Assembly (NCBI RefSeq): GCF_004153445.1
Contig: NZ_SDQC01000005.1
Span: 248,001 to 312,000, forward strand
Direction of reading: 5' to 3'
Source: Allopusillimonas soli
Lineage (GTDB): Bacteria; Pseudomonadota; Gammaproteobacteria; Burkholderiales; Burkholderiaceae_B
DNA length: 64,000 nucleotides
Below are positions 10,795 to 19,877 of this stretch, one piece after another. Below the pieces are notes generated by a model. The model had not been told where the DNA came from. It searched no databases and saw nothing but the letters and a program-made list of their open reading frames with translations. The translations under genes and the position numbers were made by a program. Position 1 is the stretch's first letter. The number at the start of each line of letters is the position of its first letter.

Positions 10795-11225
10795 GTAAGA
10801 AATCTCCGTAGATTTGAGTAACCAGAGCAGCGACTACCTAACTGTGCTGCTGCCCTTTCTAACTCCGCGATGGGAAGTTGCTGCTATTGCATCAAAATTC
10901 CCGCGACATGGCTATTGCCCCGGCGGCAAAAATGCGGTTTTTCGCCGATCGCGTTGGTTATAAACAACAAAACCGTGAATTTCCGGAAAAATTGTGCGGG
11001 TTTACCCGCATTTCATCTGTGGCGCGGACACTACAGAAAAGTCGCTTGGCTTTCCTTAAGCCTTTTTTCAAGTTCATTCTGTAATCCCTTGTTTTCATTG
11101 AAGGTTTGAGGCACTTCCAAACATTGCCAATTAGCCCTGAATTTTCAATGATTTACCGTCCGCGGCGAAGGCCAGGATGCCCTTGGAGCGGCGACGCGAT
11201 GCGCCCCGCGGCAGGGGAACGCGAA
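10795..11225. other. Intergenic region upstream of the porin gene
   Basis: About 430 bases without a convincing gene; small open frames here have no family features. It should hold the porin promoter. It is locally AT-richer than its surroundings. A short palindrome TGCGGGTTTACCCGCA (10995-11010, 7-bp arms around TT) could be a regulator site or a small hairpin. No terminator with a T-run is seen for the DUF1513 gene that ends at its right side. Confidence 0.5.
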
Positions 11226-12377
11226 TCAGATGATGCGGCGCATGTGATTATCCCAGGACAAGCCTGTTTGCCGAGGCTTGATCGTCACCGGAACCGGCAC
11301 GCGATCCCGGTGTTCCAGGGGCACGGCGCCGGACGGCCAGGCAATGGCGACAAGTGCCCCGCCTCCATTGCTGGCCAGGAACCCCCCATCCTTGCGGGGC
11401 GCGACGCCGCATCCATCGTGAAATGACGTCCTTCCCAGGCATGCGCCCGACGAGGCATCCCAGAACACGATGCAGTTGCCCACCGGACTGGAGGTGGCAA
11501 TCCGGGTGCCAGATGCATCGCAAGCAACAGAACCCACATAATTGTCCATGCCGCGCAGCACGTCGGGCGGGCCCGCGAACAGATCCGGGTTGGCGCCGCG
11601 CCGGTGGCGCCCCACCAATGGGGGCCGTTCAGCCGCCGGGCCGGTATGCTGACAGCCGAACCACACCGCGCCCGCCGCGTCCACCGTCATGTGCCGTATG
11701 GAAAGGCGATTGAATTGCGGCGCCAGCGCGACCTGCTCCAGCAGGTCGCCGGTATGCAAGTCGATATAGGCGAGGGAAGGATGCATGTCATGCGCATTGA
11801 GCGCCAGCTTGCCGTAGTCGGGATGCGTCAGAATACCGCCGTTGGCCACGCACAGCGTCTGGCCGTCCGGCAGCAGAACCACTTCGTGCGGACCAACGCC
11901 GCCGCTATCGAACTCGCCGATCCGTCGATAGCCGCCACCCTCGCTGGCATCATATAGGCCCAGCACACCCTTGCCAGCTTCATAATCATTCTCGGTCGCG
12001 ATCATCAGCTTGCCGTCGGGAGAAAAAACACCGTGGCCGAAGAAATGCCGCCCGGACTCTGCAGCCATGGCCTTTGGCGGGCCTTTGCCGTCAAAGGCGA
12101 ATGCGACAGCGAAAAACCCCGGTTGGCGTCCGAATGCGACCGCCCTGCCACGCGCCGCATCAATCGCGAAGCTGTGTCCCCTGTCGGGCATGGGCACCAC
12201 CAGGTGGTCCCGGCCGTGCGCATCAAGCACGACAGCCTGGTATTGCTGTCCTCGCTTGCGCGCCGCCAGATAAAGCGCCTCCTGCCCTGCCAGCACCGCC
12301 GCCGGTGCGAGCGCGCCAAGTCCGCAGGCTCCCATTGCGGCCAGGAACCGGCGCCGGTCCATTTCCCTCATGTACAT
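11226..12377 (-). CDS. DUF1513 family protein, Tat-like signal
   Basis: A 383-residue predicted beta-propeller-like periplasmic protein. The N-terminus contains MDRRRFLAAMGACGLGALAPAAVLA, a twin-arginine-type signal (RRRFL then a hydrophobic stretch). Motifs HGVFSPDGKLMIATENDYEAGKGVLGLYD and GVGPHEVVLLPDGQTLCVANGGI are DUF1513-like, and WD/NHL-type repeats follow. The 12377 start is chosen because AGGAG lies 8 bases before it; ATG at 12362 is an alternative. It is last in a four-gene operon with two imelysins and a di-heme oxidoreductase, an arrangement known from Pseudomonas iron-regulated loci. The molecular function is unknown. Confidence 0.85.
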   Translation of the reverse strand: MYMREMDRRRFLAAMGACGLGALAPAAVLAGQEALYLAARKRGQQYQAVVLDAHGRDHLVVPMPDRGHSFAIDAARGRAVAFGRQPGFFAVAFAFDGKGPPKAMAAESGRHFFGHGVFSPDGKLMIATENDYEAGKGVLGLYDASEGGGYRRIGEFDSGGVGPHEVVLLPDGQTLCVANGGILTHPDYGKLALNAHDMHPSLAYIDLHTGDLLEQVALAPQFNRLSIRHMTVDAAGAVWFGCQHTGPAAERPPLVGRHRRGANPDLFAGPPDVLRGMDNYVGSVACDASGTRIATSSPVGNCIVFWDASSGACLGRTSFHDGCGVAPRKDGGFLASNGGGALVAIAWPSGAVPLEHRDRVPVPVTIKPRQTGLSWDNHMRRII

Positions 12378-12407
12378 GTGCTCAACTCCTGTTCTGATTC
12401 GGTGCGC

Positions 12408-13559
12408 TCAATCGCCATCCAGGGCATTGAAGCCTATGCTCACGCCAAAAGCCGGCGCCATGTGGGCATCAACGATATTCTTGGCGTTGTCCAGCAGAAG
12501 CGACTGGAGCGTGAGCCGCCGGTAGCCATCCTCGGTGCCCAGGAAAGCATCCAGACTTTCCGGCATGGCGGCAAACCCCTGCGCCGCGCGCTCCAGCTCG
12601 TCCCGCAGGCTGGCGCCTATCCAGCTTTCATCGCCCTTGTACTCAAAGCCTGTAGCTTGTGCGAATGCCGCCATTCCCTCCATCGAGGCCTGCATGGACT
12701 GTGCGAACAGGCCGCTGCGCCAGAATGGTGCCCGTTTCTCGCGCGCCGCCTGGCGGTTTTTGCCAAGCACAGGCATTATCTTGACATCGCGCGCGAACTG
12801 CAGCCCTGTGGACAGGGCTTTCATCGCTTCCGCAGCGACCTCCTGCTGATTGCGGTACAGCGGGTTCTCAGGCCCTGGCTGCGAGAACCAGCCCGCATAC
12901 TCGCCACCCTCACCCCACGTTTGCACAAGCGTGGCGCCCACCCGGGCCAGATTCCCGGCCACCGCCACCGCATAGGTGCAAGCGGCGGAAAAATCGGCCT
13001 GTCCGCGTGCATCGTCGGCCACCAGGCCATGGTCCCGATACAGAACATACTCGAGGGCAGGCAGACCCTGCAGTGCAACGCTGTGGGTGGCAAGCGTCTC
13101 GGCATCCGGAATGGCGGGGTGTCCCGCCTCATCCGACGACCGCCCACCAGCCTCGTCCTTCCCACCAGCCTTGTCCTCCGCACCGGCCAGCAGGCCCTGG
13201 ACCTGCCGCAGCGTCAGGCCGCGCGGATCTGGCCAGAATGCGATACGTTCGTAACGGTTCTCCGCCACAAGCGGTCCGAAGCGCAGGAACTCTATACCTG
13301 TCCACGCACGCACCAGCGCCGAGAAACCGTCGCGCACCCGGCCAGCCGGCGCAGGCTTCTGCGCCACGCAGTAGTCGTTTATGGCCGCCTGCATCTGTAC
13401 CGCGGCTTCGTGAAAGCGCATCATGGCGGGCGCAATATATCCGCGCAGCAGATTCCCTCCAAGATCCTGTGGCAAGGGTGCCGCCTTGGCGCCAAGCGCG
13501 CTCAGCGCCAACAGCAGCCCCGCCGCCACGCGAAGAGGGGATGGAGAGAACATGCTCAT
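12408..13559 (-). CDS. Imelysin-family periplasmic protein (degenerate motif)
   Basis: A 383-residue secreted protein with signal peptide LRVAAGLLLALSALGAKA. The helical imelysin domain is recognised by the ARWTGIEFLRFGPL-like start, EYVLYRD in the middle and the C-terminal GFNALDGD. Imelysins are iron-starvation-linked periplasmic or outer-membrane proteins related to EfeO. The usual GxHxxE motif reads GLPALE here (His replaced by Pro), so the metal or substrate site probably differs from the first imelysin of this operon. It lies between the di-heme oxidoreductase and DUF1513 genes. Confidence 0.85.
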   Translation of the reverse strand: MSMFSPSPLRVAAGLLLALSALGAKAAPLPQDLGGNLLRGYIAPAMMRFHEAAVQMQAAINDYCVAQKPAPAGRVRDGFSALVRAWTGIEFLRFGPLVAENRYERIAFWPDPRGLTLRQVQGLLAGAEDKAGGKDEAGGRSSDEAGHPAIPDAETLATHSVALQGLPALEYVLYRDHGLVADDARGQADFSAACTYAVAVAGNLARVGATLVQTWGEGGEYAGWFSQPGPENPLYRNQQEVAAEAMKALSTGLQFARDVKIMPVLGKNRQAAREKRAPFWRSGLFAQSMQASMEGMAAFAQATGFEYKGDESWIGASLRDELERAAQGFAAMPESLDAFLGTEDGYRRLTLQSLLLDNAKNIVDAHMAPAFGVSIGFNALDGD

Positions 13560-13618
13560 GAAAAACCTCCATGGGAGACATTGCAGTGAATCATTTCAGG
13601 CAGCCGGCTGCGGTCCGG

Positions 13619-15289
13619 CTATAGCGATTCCAGAAAACGAATCAGGTCGGCACGCTGCGCCGGCGTCATGGCGACCACGCGGTCGCGCGCGGCCTGCGCC
13701 TCCCCGCCATGCCACAGGATGGCCTCAAGCAGAGTGCGCGCCCGGCCATCGTGCAGCCAAGTTGCATTCGGATTGACCGTCTTGGTCAAGCCTATTCCCC
13801 ATAGGGGCGGTGTGCGCCATTCCCGGCCGCTGGCGTCGCCTTCGTCCTGGCCATCGGCAAGGCCCGGCCCCATGTCGTGCAGGAGCAAGTCGGTATAAGG
13901 CCAGATCAGTTGGAAGCGATGCTCGGGCCGACTGGCATCGCGACTGGTGACATACTTGGGTACGTGGCAGGCAATGCAGTTGGACGCATAGAACAGCGCC
14001 TTGCCCGCCAACACGCGCTCATCATCGACATCCCTGCGCTGCGGCAGCGCAAGATTGACGGAATAAGTCGTGACGAAATCCATCAGCCGGCCGGGCACCT
14101 CGTGCTCGCCCAGATGTGGCTGGGCGCCATGAGGCATGCGGGCACAGTCGGGCTGCGCTTCGGTGCAATCGCCATAATGACTGGGAAAAAGCGGTGTCGA
14201 CAGGCCCATATCTCCGGAAAATGCATTGGCCGATTGCCGCTCCACGGTGGGCTGCCCGGCCTTCCAGTTGAATCGGCCCAGCACGCGCTCCCCGGTTTTT
14301 GGGTCGGTCAGCCAGTTCGGGCGCCCCGAAACGCCGTCGCCGTGATTTTTTGCTGCATGCGCGAGAATGTCGTCGATATGGATGGCTTCGAGCAGCCCCA
14401 GCCCCAGCATGGGCGGCGCAAGGCGCGGCGAAAGACGCGTGTCAGGATGCAGGGGGCCGTAGGCAAGGTTTTCGACGCGGTACGAGGGATCCATGAGGGT
14501 GACGGTCTCTCCGCCATTCAGCATCACAGGAACCTCGGTGTAGTCGATGGCAATCTGACCCTCGGCAGGGATCCCGGCCACGGCAAATGGCTGCAACTGA
14601 TGGCCATAGACGGGATCGGGCAAGGATGCGACTTCACCCTGCCCATGCTCGGGCAAGGCCGCCTTTTGAGACGCTCCGCCGGCCGCCGCCGCCGCGGCTA
14701 GGATGCGGGCATCGCGCTGAATGCGCGTACGTGCTTGCTGCACACTGCCGGGCAACGACAGACGCACGAGCAGTGCCACGGCGTCGGCGCGCTGGTCGGG
14801 ATCGAAGCCCGGCACCGTGCCGCGTCCGTCCTTGACATGACAGGCCTGACACGATCGTGCATTGAACAAGGGCCCCAGCCCGTCGGATGCCTGCGTGGAA
14901 GCCGGCGACGACACCCAATCCTTGCGAAACAGGCCGTTGCCCACGAGAAAGGCCTGGCGCCCCTCGAAGTCGAGGTTGGCCGAAGGATGCGAAAAAATGT
15001 CGCGGTTGATCAACTTGTCGACCGTGCCCGCGCCGCCCTGCATGAGCTCAAATGGCTCTGCCCGGTCAAACTGGGTGGCCGGCTGCGTGACCTTGGCAAC
15101 CCGCAGCCGGTCGGCCGCGGACAGGTCGCCGCGCGCCGGGCGGCCCAGCATGGACCATGGATCGGGATGCCCAGCCTGCGCCGGCGCCTTGGAGGACGGC
15201 TCGTCAGTCGACTGGCTCGCGTGGCCTGCCATATTGGGTGCCGCACACAGAACGGCACCCAGGACGAATACTGCTGCGTATCTGGCCAC
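13619..15289 (-). CDS. Di-heme oxidoreductase family protein (thiol-oxidoreductase-like)
   Basis: A 556-residue exported protein (signal peptide with VFVLGAVLCAAPNMAGHA) of the DHOR/DUF1111 family, related to di-heme cytochrome c peroxidases. Two c-type heme motifs are visible: CQACH in NARSCQACHVKDGRG (about residue 160) and CIACH in ASNCIACHVPKYV near residue 440. Conserved LWGIGLTKTVNPNATWLHDGRARTLLEAILWHGGEA lies close to the C-terminus. It probably performs an electron-transfer step for iron handling with the flanking imelysins; the substrate is unknown. The start follows the upstream imelysin stop by five bases. Confidence 0.88.
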   Translation of the reverse strand: MARYAAVFVLGAVLCAAPNMAGHASQSTDEPSSKAPAQAGHPDPWSMLGRPARGDLSAADRLRVAKVTQPATQFDRAEPFELMQGGAGTVDKLINRDIFSHPSANLDFEGRQAFLVGNGLFRKDWVSSPASTQASDGLGPLFNARSCQACHVKDGRGTVPGFDPDQRADAVALLVRLSLPGSVQQARTRIQRDARILAAAAAAGGASQKAALPEHGQGEVASLPDPVYGHQLQPFAVAGIPAEGQIAIDYTEVPVMLNGGETVTLMDPSYRVENLAYGPLHPDTRLSPRLAPPMLGLGLLEAIHIDDILAHAAKNHGDGVSGRPNWLTDPKTGERVLGRFNWKAGQPTVERQSANAFSGDMGLSTPLFPSHYGDCTEAQPDCARMPHGAQPHLGEHEVPGRLMDFVTTYSVNLALPQRRDVDDERVLAGKALFYASNCIACHVPKYVTSRDASRPEHRFQLIWPYTDLLLHDMGPGLADGQDEGDASGREWRTPPLWGIGLTKTVNPNATWLHDGRARTLLEAILWHGGEAQAARDRVVAMTPAQRADLIRFLESL

Positions 15290-15294
15290 GATGA

Positions 15295-16590
15295 CTACTG
15301 GAATACGGCGTTGGGATTATCCAGGCTGTCCGATCCTTCGAGCGCGATATCGCCGAGTTCGAGTGTGGCGATCACGCGCTCGATGCTGCGGGTCTGCGAG
15401 ACCAGGGCGTCGATGACATGCTGAACGACGGCATTACCCTCCGCGTTGCCCTGCCCGATCATTTGATCATAGGTTTCGATGGTTTCCGCCCGCGTCTTCA
15501 TGGCCTGCATGGCACTGTGGGTGGCCGCCAGCCGTTCGCGCATTTCCTTATCGAGCGCGGGATCACGCGCCTGAACGAGCGCGGACAGGCTGGGCCCTTC
15601 GACTGTCGAACCGTTCGCGCGCCGGTATTGCCCCAGATATACATTCATCATGCCCACCTGGTTGTAATAGTGCGAGTTGTGCGTGTTGTCGGAAAAGCAA
15701 TCGTGCTCCTCCTCGGGATCATGTAGCATCAGACCCAGCTTGATGCGCTCGCCGGCCAGTTCTCCGTACGACAGGCTGCCCAGGCCCGTGAGCATGGCCG
15801 CCAGTCCCGCTTGCGGATCGTCCTGAACCGCCTTGCGCGCAGCGCCGTCGGCCTGCCAGTTCCCCACCATTTCCTGAAGATCTTCGACCAGCATGGCGGT
15901 GACAACCTTCAGATATTGCACACGTCTTTCGCAATTTCCGCCCGTGCAGTTCGCTGGGTCGAAATCGGTGTGCGGCCTGTCGCCGGCGTGGCGCTGCTGG
16001 GGCGTGCCTTCGCGTCCCTCGGGTGCGGGGCCTGTTCCGTTGAGATCCTGGCCCCACAGCAGAAACTCGATGGCGTGATAGCCGGTGGCGACATTGGCCT
16101 CGTTGCCGTCGGCCTCATGCAGCACCTCGCGCAGCAGCGTTGGCGTAATCTCGCTGGTATCGACCTCTTTGCCGCCCACATTCAGCCGCGTATTCGCAAT
16201 GACGTTGACAACGTAATAAGCGTTGACATCGGACTCCACGCCATAGGAGGCGTCAACGTAGTCGATCATGCCTTCGTCCAGCGGCCAGGCATTCACGCGA
16301 CCCTCCCAGTCATCGACGATGGGATTGCCGAACCGGAAAGCCTCCGTCTGCTGATAAGGCACGCGCGCCGCGATCCATGCCGCCCGCGCCGCATCGAGCG
16401 TCTGCGCCGAAGGCTGTGCGGCCAGCATGTCAATGGCCTCTTGCAGCGCCTGCGCCGTTGACAGCGAATCCTGATACTTGGCAAGCGCCAGATCGGCATA
16501 ATGGGCTGTAACCGCCTTGGGCTCGGGCGCGGCCCAGACCGTTGACATGAAAAGCGCGGCCATGCCCACGCCTGCGATGAGTTTACGCAT
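15295..16590 (-). CDS. Imelysin-family protein with intact GxHxxE motif
   Basis: A 431-residue exported protein, signal peptide MRKLIAGVGMAALFMSTVWA. The open frame runs 55 codons further upstream, but this start has a GGGGGA ribosome site and a proper signal sequence. The imelysin motif GYHAIEFLLWGQDLNGTGP begins at residue 170 with His172 and Glu175 intact. Family members are iron-regulated, membrane-associated or periplasmic, and proposed to bind iron or heme or cleave peptides. It is first in the operon, preceded by a Fur-like site. The second imelysin in the operon lacks the His. Confidence 0.9.
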   Translation of the reverse strand: MRKLIAGVGMAALFMSTVWAAPEPKAVTAHYADLALAKYQDSLSTAQALQEAIDMLAAQPSAQTLDAARAAWIAARVPYQQTEAFRFGNPIVDDWEGRVNAWPLDEGMIDYVDASYGVESDVNAYYVVNVIANTRLNVGGKEVDTSEITPTLLREVLHEADGNEANVATGYHAIEFLLWGQDLNGTGPAPEGREGTPQQRHAGDRPHTDFDPANCTGGNCERRVQYLKVVTAMLVEDLQEMVGNWQADGAARKAVQDDPQAGLAAMLTGLGSLSYGELAGERIKLGLMLHDPEEEHDCFSDNTHNSHYYNQVGMMNVYLGQYRRANGSTVEGPSLSALVQARDPALDKEMRERLAATHSAMQAMKTRAETIETYDQMIGQGNAEGNAVVQHVIDALVSQTRSIERVIATLELGDIALEGSDSLDNPNAVFQ

Positions 16591-16771
16591 GCTGCAAATC
16601 CCCCGGAAGATTGTCTGGCCAGGCGGCACTGAAGAGAAACGCCACCGCGCAACCGACCCGAAATCAGGCCCTCGCGCAGGCACGAAATAATGCGACATGC
16701 CGCCCGCCCTGCTGATGAACAGTATTTGCCGCCAGGCCAGCCCCACGCCAACCATTCAGCAAAACGTAAGT

Positions 16772-16790
16772 GTAAACGATTTGCATTTCG
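16772..16790 (-). promoter_or_regulatory. Fur-like box upstream of the imelysin operon
   Basis: On the minus strand CGAAATGCAAATCGTTTAC matches 11 of 19 positions of the Fur consensus GATAATGATAATCATTATC, including AATG..AATC.TT in register. It lies about 180 bases before the imelysin start. Imelysin/DHOR operons are iron-repressed in other proteobacteria, which fits. The match is moderate and needs binding evidence. Confidence 0.45.
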
Positions 16791-16844
16791 TGCCAACCAC
16801 CCGGCTCGTGTCAGTGTCCTTAACTAGGGAAATTGCGCATATGC

Positions 16845-16867
16845 AGTTGTACGACAACTGATAACAA
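16845..16867. promoter_or_regulatory. GntR/FadR-type operator, copy 1, before udh
   Basis: AGTTGT-ACG-ACAACT is an exact inverted repeat with a 3-base spacer. Its core TTGTACGACAA fits the FadR-subfamily pattern TNGTNNNACNA. It is followed by GATAACAA, and the same arrangement recurs at 21601-21622. Placed about 40 bases before the udh start, it is the likely binding site of the GntR regulator encoded at the end of the cluster. Confidence 0.75.
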
Positions 16868-16904
16868 TATGAGCACTGCCTTAACCGCAACAGGATAGAC
16901 TTGC

Positions 16905-17714
16905 GTGGACATCTCTCAAACTTTTGATCGCCTCCTGCTGACCGGCGCCGCGGGTGGCCTGGGCACCGTGCTGCGCGACACCCTGCAGCCCTGCACCCGC
17001 ATCCTGCGCCTGTCCGATATCGTGCCTGTTCAGGCCGGGCCGGATCAGGAGGCGGTTACTTGTGATCTCGCGGACAAACAGGCTGTGGACAAACTGGTCG
17101 ACGGCTGCGATGCCATTGTCCATATGGGAGGGGTGTCTGTGGAACGCCCTTTCAAGGAGATACTTGAAGCCAATATCAAAGGTGTCTTTCATATTTACGA
17201 GGGGGCCCGCCGGCATGGCGTGAAGCGTGTCGTCTTTGCCAGCTCCAATCATGTCATTGGCTTCTACAGGCAAACCGAACGCATAGACGCGCAAGTTCCC
17301 CGCCGTCCCGATGGCTATTACGGCCTTTCCAAGGCGTATGGCGAAGAGATGGCCAGCTTCTACTTCGACCGCTATGGCATCGAGACCGTCAGCATAAGGA
17401 TCGGATCGTGCTTTCCGGCTGTGAAGGACAGGCGCATGATGCATACATGGATCAGCGCCCGCGACCTGACACAGATCATCCTGAACGGCCTGATGGCCCA
17501 AAAAGTGGGCCACACCATTGTTTATGGCATGTCCGCGAACAAGAATGTCTGGTGGGACAACCGTTGCGCCGACCACCTGGGATACTTGCCGCAGGACACG
17601 TCGGAGGTTTTCCGCGATCAAGTCGAGCGCCAACCCATGCCTACTCCGGACGATCCGGTCAGCGTCTACCAGGGCGGGGCATTTACCGCCGCCGGCCCCT
17701 ATGGGGACGACTGA
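16905..17714 (+). CDS. udh: Uronate dehydrogenase (NAD-dependent epimerase/dehydratase fold)
   Basis: A 269-residue short-chain dehydrogenase that oxidises D-galacturonate or D-glucuronate to the aldarolactone. The NAD-binding motif GAAGGLG is at residues 14-20, and the catalytic pair of YGLSK is Tyr139/Lys143. The stretch FASSNHVIGFY and the DRRMMHTWIS segment are typical of bacterial Udh. GTG at 16905 is the start, with AGGA 9 bases upstream. The stop overlaps the next permease start (TGATG). It leads an operon with a complete ABC importer and a GntR regulator. Later steps of the aldarate pathway are not in the window. Confidence 0.87.
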   Translation: MDISQTFDRLLLTGAAGGLGTVLRDTLQPCTRILRLSDIVPVQAGPDQEAVTCDLADKQAVDKLVDGCDAIVHMGGVSVERPFKEILEANIKGVFHIYEGARRHGVKRVVFASSNHVIGFYRQTERIDAQVPRRPDGYYGLSKAYGEEMASFYFDRYGIETVSIRIGSCFPAVKDRRMMHTWISARDLTQIILNGLMAQKVGHTIVYGMSANKNVWWDNRCADHLGYLPQDTSEVFRDQVERQPMPTPDDPVSVYQGGAFTAAGPYGDD

Positions 17715-18445
17715 TGGTTGCCTACCATTTCGACTTCCCTGGCCTGCTGCCTTACTGGCACATGTTTCTGCAAGGCGCGCTGCTGACGCTGGAGCTGACA
17801 CTTGCCTCCACCGTATTCGGACTGATTATCGGCATACTGTGCGCGATCGGACGCCGCAGCGCGCTTCGCCCCCTTGCGGTCGTCTGCGGCGTCTATGTAG
17901 AGGCGGTTCGCAATACGCCCTTTCTCGTACAGATTTTCATCTTCTATTTTGGCCTGTCCAGCCTGGGGCTGCAGATGCCTGCGTCCGTTGCTGCCGTCAT
18001 CACCATGGTAATCAATGTCGGGGCGTACTCGGGCGAAATCATACGCGCCGGCATGGACGCCATACCGCGCGGGCAGATTGAGGCTGCCGAATGCCTGGGC
18101 CTGTCGCGCCCTCGCATCTACTGGCATGTGATCATGCTTCCGGCCTTCGAAAAGGTCTACCCATCGATCACTAGCCAGTTCATCCTGATGATGCTGATGT
18201 CCTCCGTGACGTCGCAGATATCGACCGAAGAGTTGACGGCCGTGGCCAACAACGTACAGTCCATCACCTTTCTGTCGCTCGAGGCCTATATCGTCGTTGC
18301 TGTTCTGTATCTGATCCTGGCGGTCATCCTGCGCTTTCTGTTCGTGTTGGGGGAAGTCTGGCTGTTTCGCCGCAAGCGTGTGCTGGCCCTGGCACGGCGC
18401 CGGCTGGCTGCCGCCCCCATCGCGGCCGACACGGCCAGCGCGTGA
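17714..18445 (+). CDS. ABC transporter permease, polar amino-acid family
   Basis: A 243-residue inner-membrane protein of the HisM/GlnP type with about five helices. EAA-loop signature: GAYSGEIIRAGMDAIPRGQIEAAECLGLS in the second half (key residues G-E--R-G---IP-GQ-EAA--LGLS). It also contains VEAVRNTPFLVQIFIFYFGL, a standard permease segment. The open frame reads further upstream through udh; the real start is the ATG that overlaps the udh stop, so the two are coupled. The family normally imports amino acids, but the udh context points to a uronate or aldarate substrate (inference). Confidence 0.9.
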   Translation: MVAYHFDFPGLLPYWHMFLQGALLTLELTLASTVFGLIIGILCAIGRRSALRPLAVVCGVYVEAVRNTPFLVQIFIFYFGLSSLGLQMPASVAAVITMVINVGAYSGEIIRAGMDAIPRGQIEAAECLGLSRPRIYWHVIMLPAFEKVYPSITSQFILMMLMSSVTSQISTEELTAVANNVQSITFLSLEAYIVVAVLYLILAVILRFLFVLGEVWLFRRKRVLALARRRLAAAPIAADTASA

Positions 18446-18454
18446 GGCGCCATC

Positions 18455-19105
18455 ATGGAACACTTTACGCTCATTCAGTTCATCTACATGCTCAAAGGCG
18501 TCGGCTGGACCTTGATTCTGTCGCTGATCTCCTTCGTACTGGGCAGTGCGGGAGGGTTCGGCGTGATGCTCGCGCGCATCTCACGCGTCGGATGGCTGCG
18601 GTTTGCCACGTCGCTCTTCATTCAGACCATACAGGGCATACCTTTGCTCGTCTTGCTGTTCATCGTCTATTTCGGTGTGGGCGTATTCGGTCTGAATGTC
18701 GAACCGCTGGCAGCGGCCAGCATCGCGCTCATGATCTATGTCAGCGCCTTCCTCGGCGAGATATGGCGCGGCAGCGTGCAATCCATTGAAAAAACGCAAT
18801 GGGAAGCATCCGAGTGCCTGGGCCTTTCACGCTGGCAATCACTGCGGCTGGTGATCATTCCGCAGGCGGTCAGGCTTTCGTTGCCTGCTACGGTCGGCTT
18901 TCTTGTGCAGGTCATCAAGTCCACGTCCCTGGCATCAGTGGTCGGGTTCGTTGAACTGACGCGCGCGGGCCAGATTATCAATAACTCGCTGTTCCAGCCA
19001 TTTCTTGTCTTCACGCTGGTGGGCGTACTGTACTTCGCGCTCTGCTACCCGTTGTCGATATGGAGCCGGGCCATGGAAAGGAAACTCAATGTCGGCAATC
19101 GTTAA
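18455..19105 (+). CDS. ABC transporter permease, polar amino-acid family (second subunit)
   Basis: A 216-residue membrane protein homologous to the preceding permease, with TIQGIPLLVLLFIVYFGVGV and the EAA loop SAFLGEIWRGSVQSIEKTQWEASECLGLS. Together the two would form a heterodimeric channel. It begins nine bases after the first permease, and its end overlaps the ATPase start by 17 bases, a sign of tight co-expression. Substrate as for the operon: probably a sugar acid, not shown by the sequence of this subunit itself. Confidence 0.9.
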   Translation: MEHFTLIQFIYMLKGVGWTLILSLISFVLGSAGGFGVMLARISRVGWLRFATSLFIQTIQGIPLLVLLFIVYFGVGVFGLNVEPLAAASIALMIYVSAFLGEIWRGSVQSIEKTQWEASECLGLSRWQSLRLVIIPQAVRLSLPATVGFLVQVIKSTSLASVVGFVELTRAGQIINNSLFQPFLVFTLVGVLYFALCYPLSIWSRAMERKLNVGNR

Positions 19106-19817
19106 AGTCGAGAACATTCGCAAGCGCTTCGGCGGGAACGAGGTGCTCAAGGGCGTGTCCTTCGATATCCAGAAAGGGCAGGTGGTGGCGATCATCGGCC
19201 AGAGCGGTTCAGGCAAGAGTACCGCCCTGCGCTGCATCAATCATCTGGAACTCATCAATGGCGGCTCCATACAAGTGTGCGGCCATGAAATCGGCTCGCC
19301 GCATATCGACTTGCGGCGTCTGCGGCAGGACGTGGGCATCGTATTTCAAAGCTACAACTTGTTCCCTCACCTGACGGTCAGGCAGAACATCATGCTCGCG
19401 CTCAAGCATGTCAAGAAGCTGTCGCGCCGCGTTTGCGAAGAAAAGGCCGATATGGTGCTGCGCAAGGTTGGCCTGTCCGAAAAGGCGGAACAGTATCCGG
19501 AACAGCTTTCCGGTGGCCAGCAGCAGCGCGTGGCTATCGCGCGGTCACTGGCCATGGAGCCGCAGGTCATGCTGTTCGATGAAGTGACCTCGGCACTGGA
19601 TCCGCAGCTGACGGGCGAAGTGCTGCGCGTCATCGAGGACCTCGCCCGCGGTGGGATGACGATGATTCTGGTCACACACGAAATGGCATTCGCGCGCCGC
19701 GTGGCGGACAAGATCATCTACATGCATCAGGGTCTGGTGTGGGAAACAGGGGGCCCTGAAATGCTGGAAAACCCGCAAACGCAGGAATTGCGGGACTTTG
19801 TGGGTACCGGTCTGTAG
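19089..19817 (+). CDS. ABC transporter ATP-binding protein, GlnQ/HisP type
   Basis: A 242-residue ATPase. Walker A GQSGSGKST (about residues 38-46), signature [16 protein letters not shown] and Walker B VMLFDEVTSALDP are complete, followed by the switch His in VTHEMAFAR. The Walker B-following residue is Val where Pro is commonest (DEVTSALD), a frequent variant. The start was taken at MSAIVKVENIRKRFGG inside the end of the second permease. It supplies energy for the import system encoded by the four adjacent genes. Confidence 0.92.
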   Translation: MSAIVKVENIRKRFGGNEVLKGVSFDIQKGQVVAIIGQSGSGKSTALRCINHLELINGGSIQVCGHEIGSPHIDLRRLRQDVGIVFQSYNLFPHLTVRQNIMLALKHVKKLSRRVCEEKADMVLRKVGLSEKAEQYPEQLSGGQQQRVAIARSLAMEPQVMLFDEVTSALDPQLTGEVLRVIEDLARGGMTMILVTHEMAFARRVADKIIYMHQGLVWETGGPEMLENPQTQELRDFVGTGL

Positions 19818-19877
19818 CGACCCGGCACCCGGATTCTTCTCGTTCAACCAGAAACCATCATTACCATGAGGCAATCA

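Larger units (their letters stand above)
16591..16904. other. Divergent intergenic region with two regulator sites
   Basis: About 314 bases separate the minus-strand imelysin operon from the plus-strand uronate cluster. It contains a Fur-like site (16772-16790) and a GntR-type operator (16845-16867), listed separately. A 9-codon open frame (16869-16898) follows the operator immediately and ends just before the udh start; whether it is translated is unknown. Confidence 0.6.

Noticed and set aside
9667-10821. 384-codon plus-strand frame opposite the porin
   Set aside because: Shadow of the porin gene, whose signal peptide and terminal Phe are unmistakable on the minus strand.
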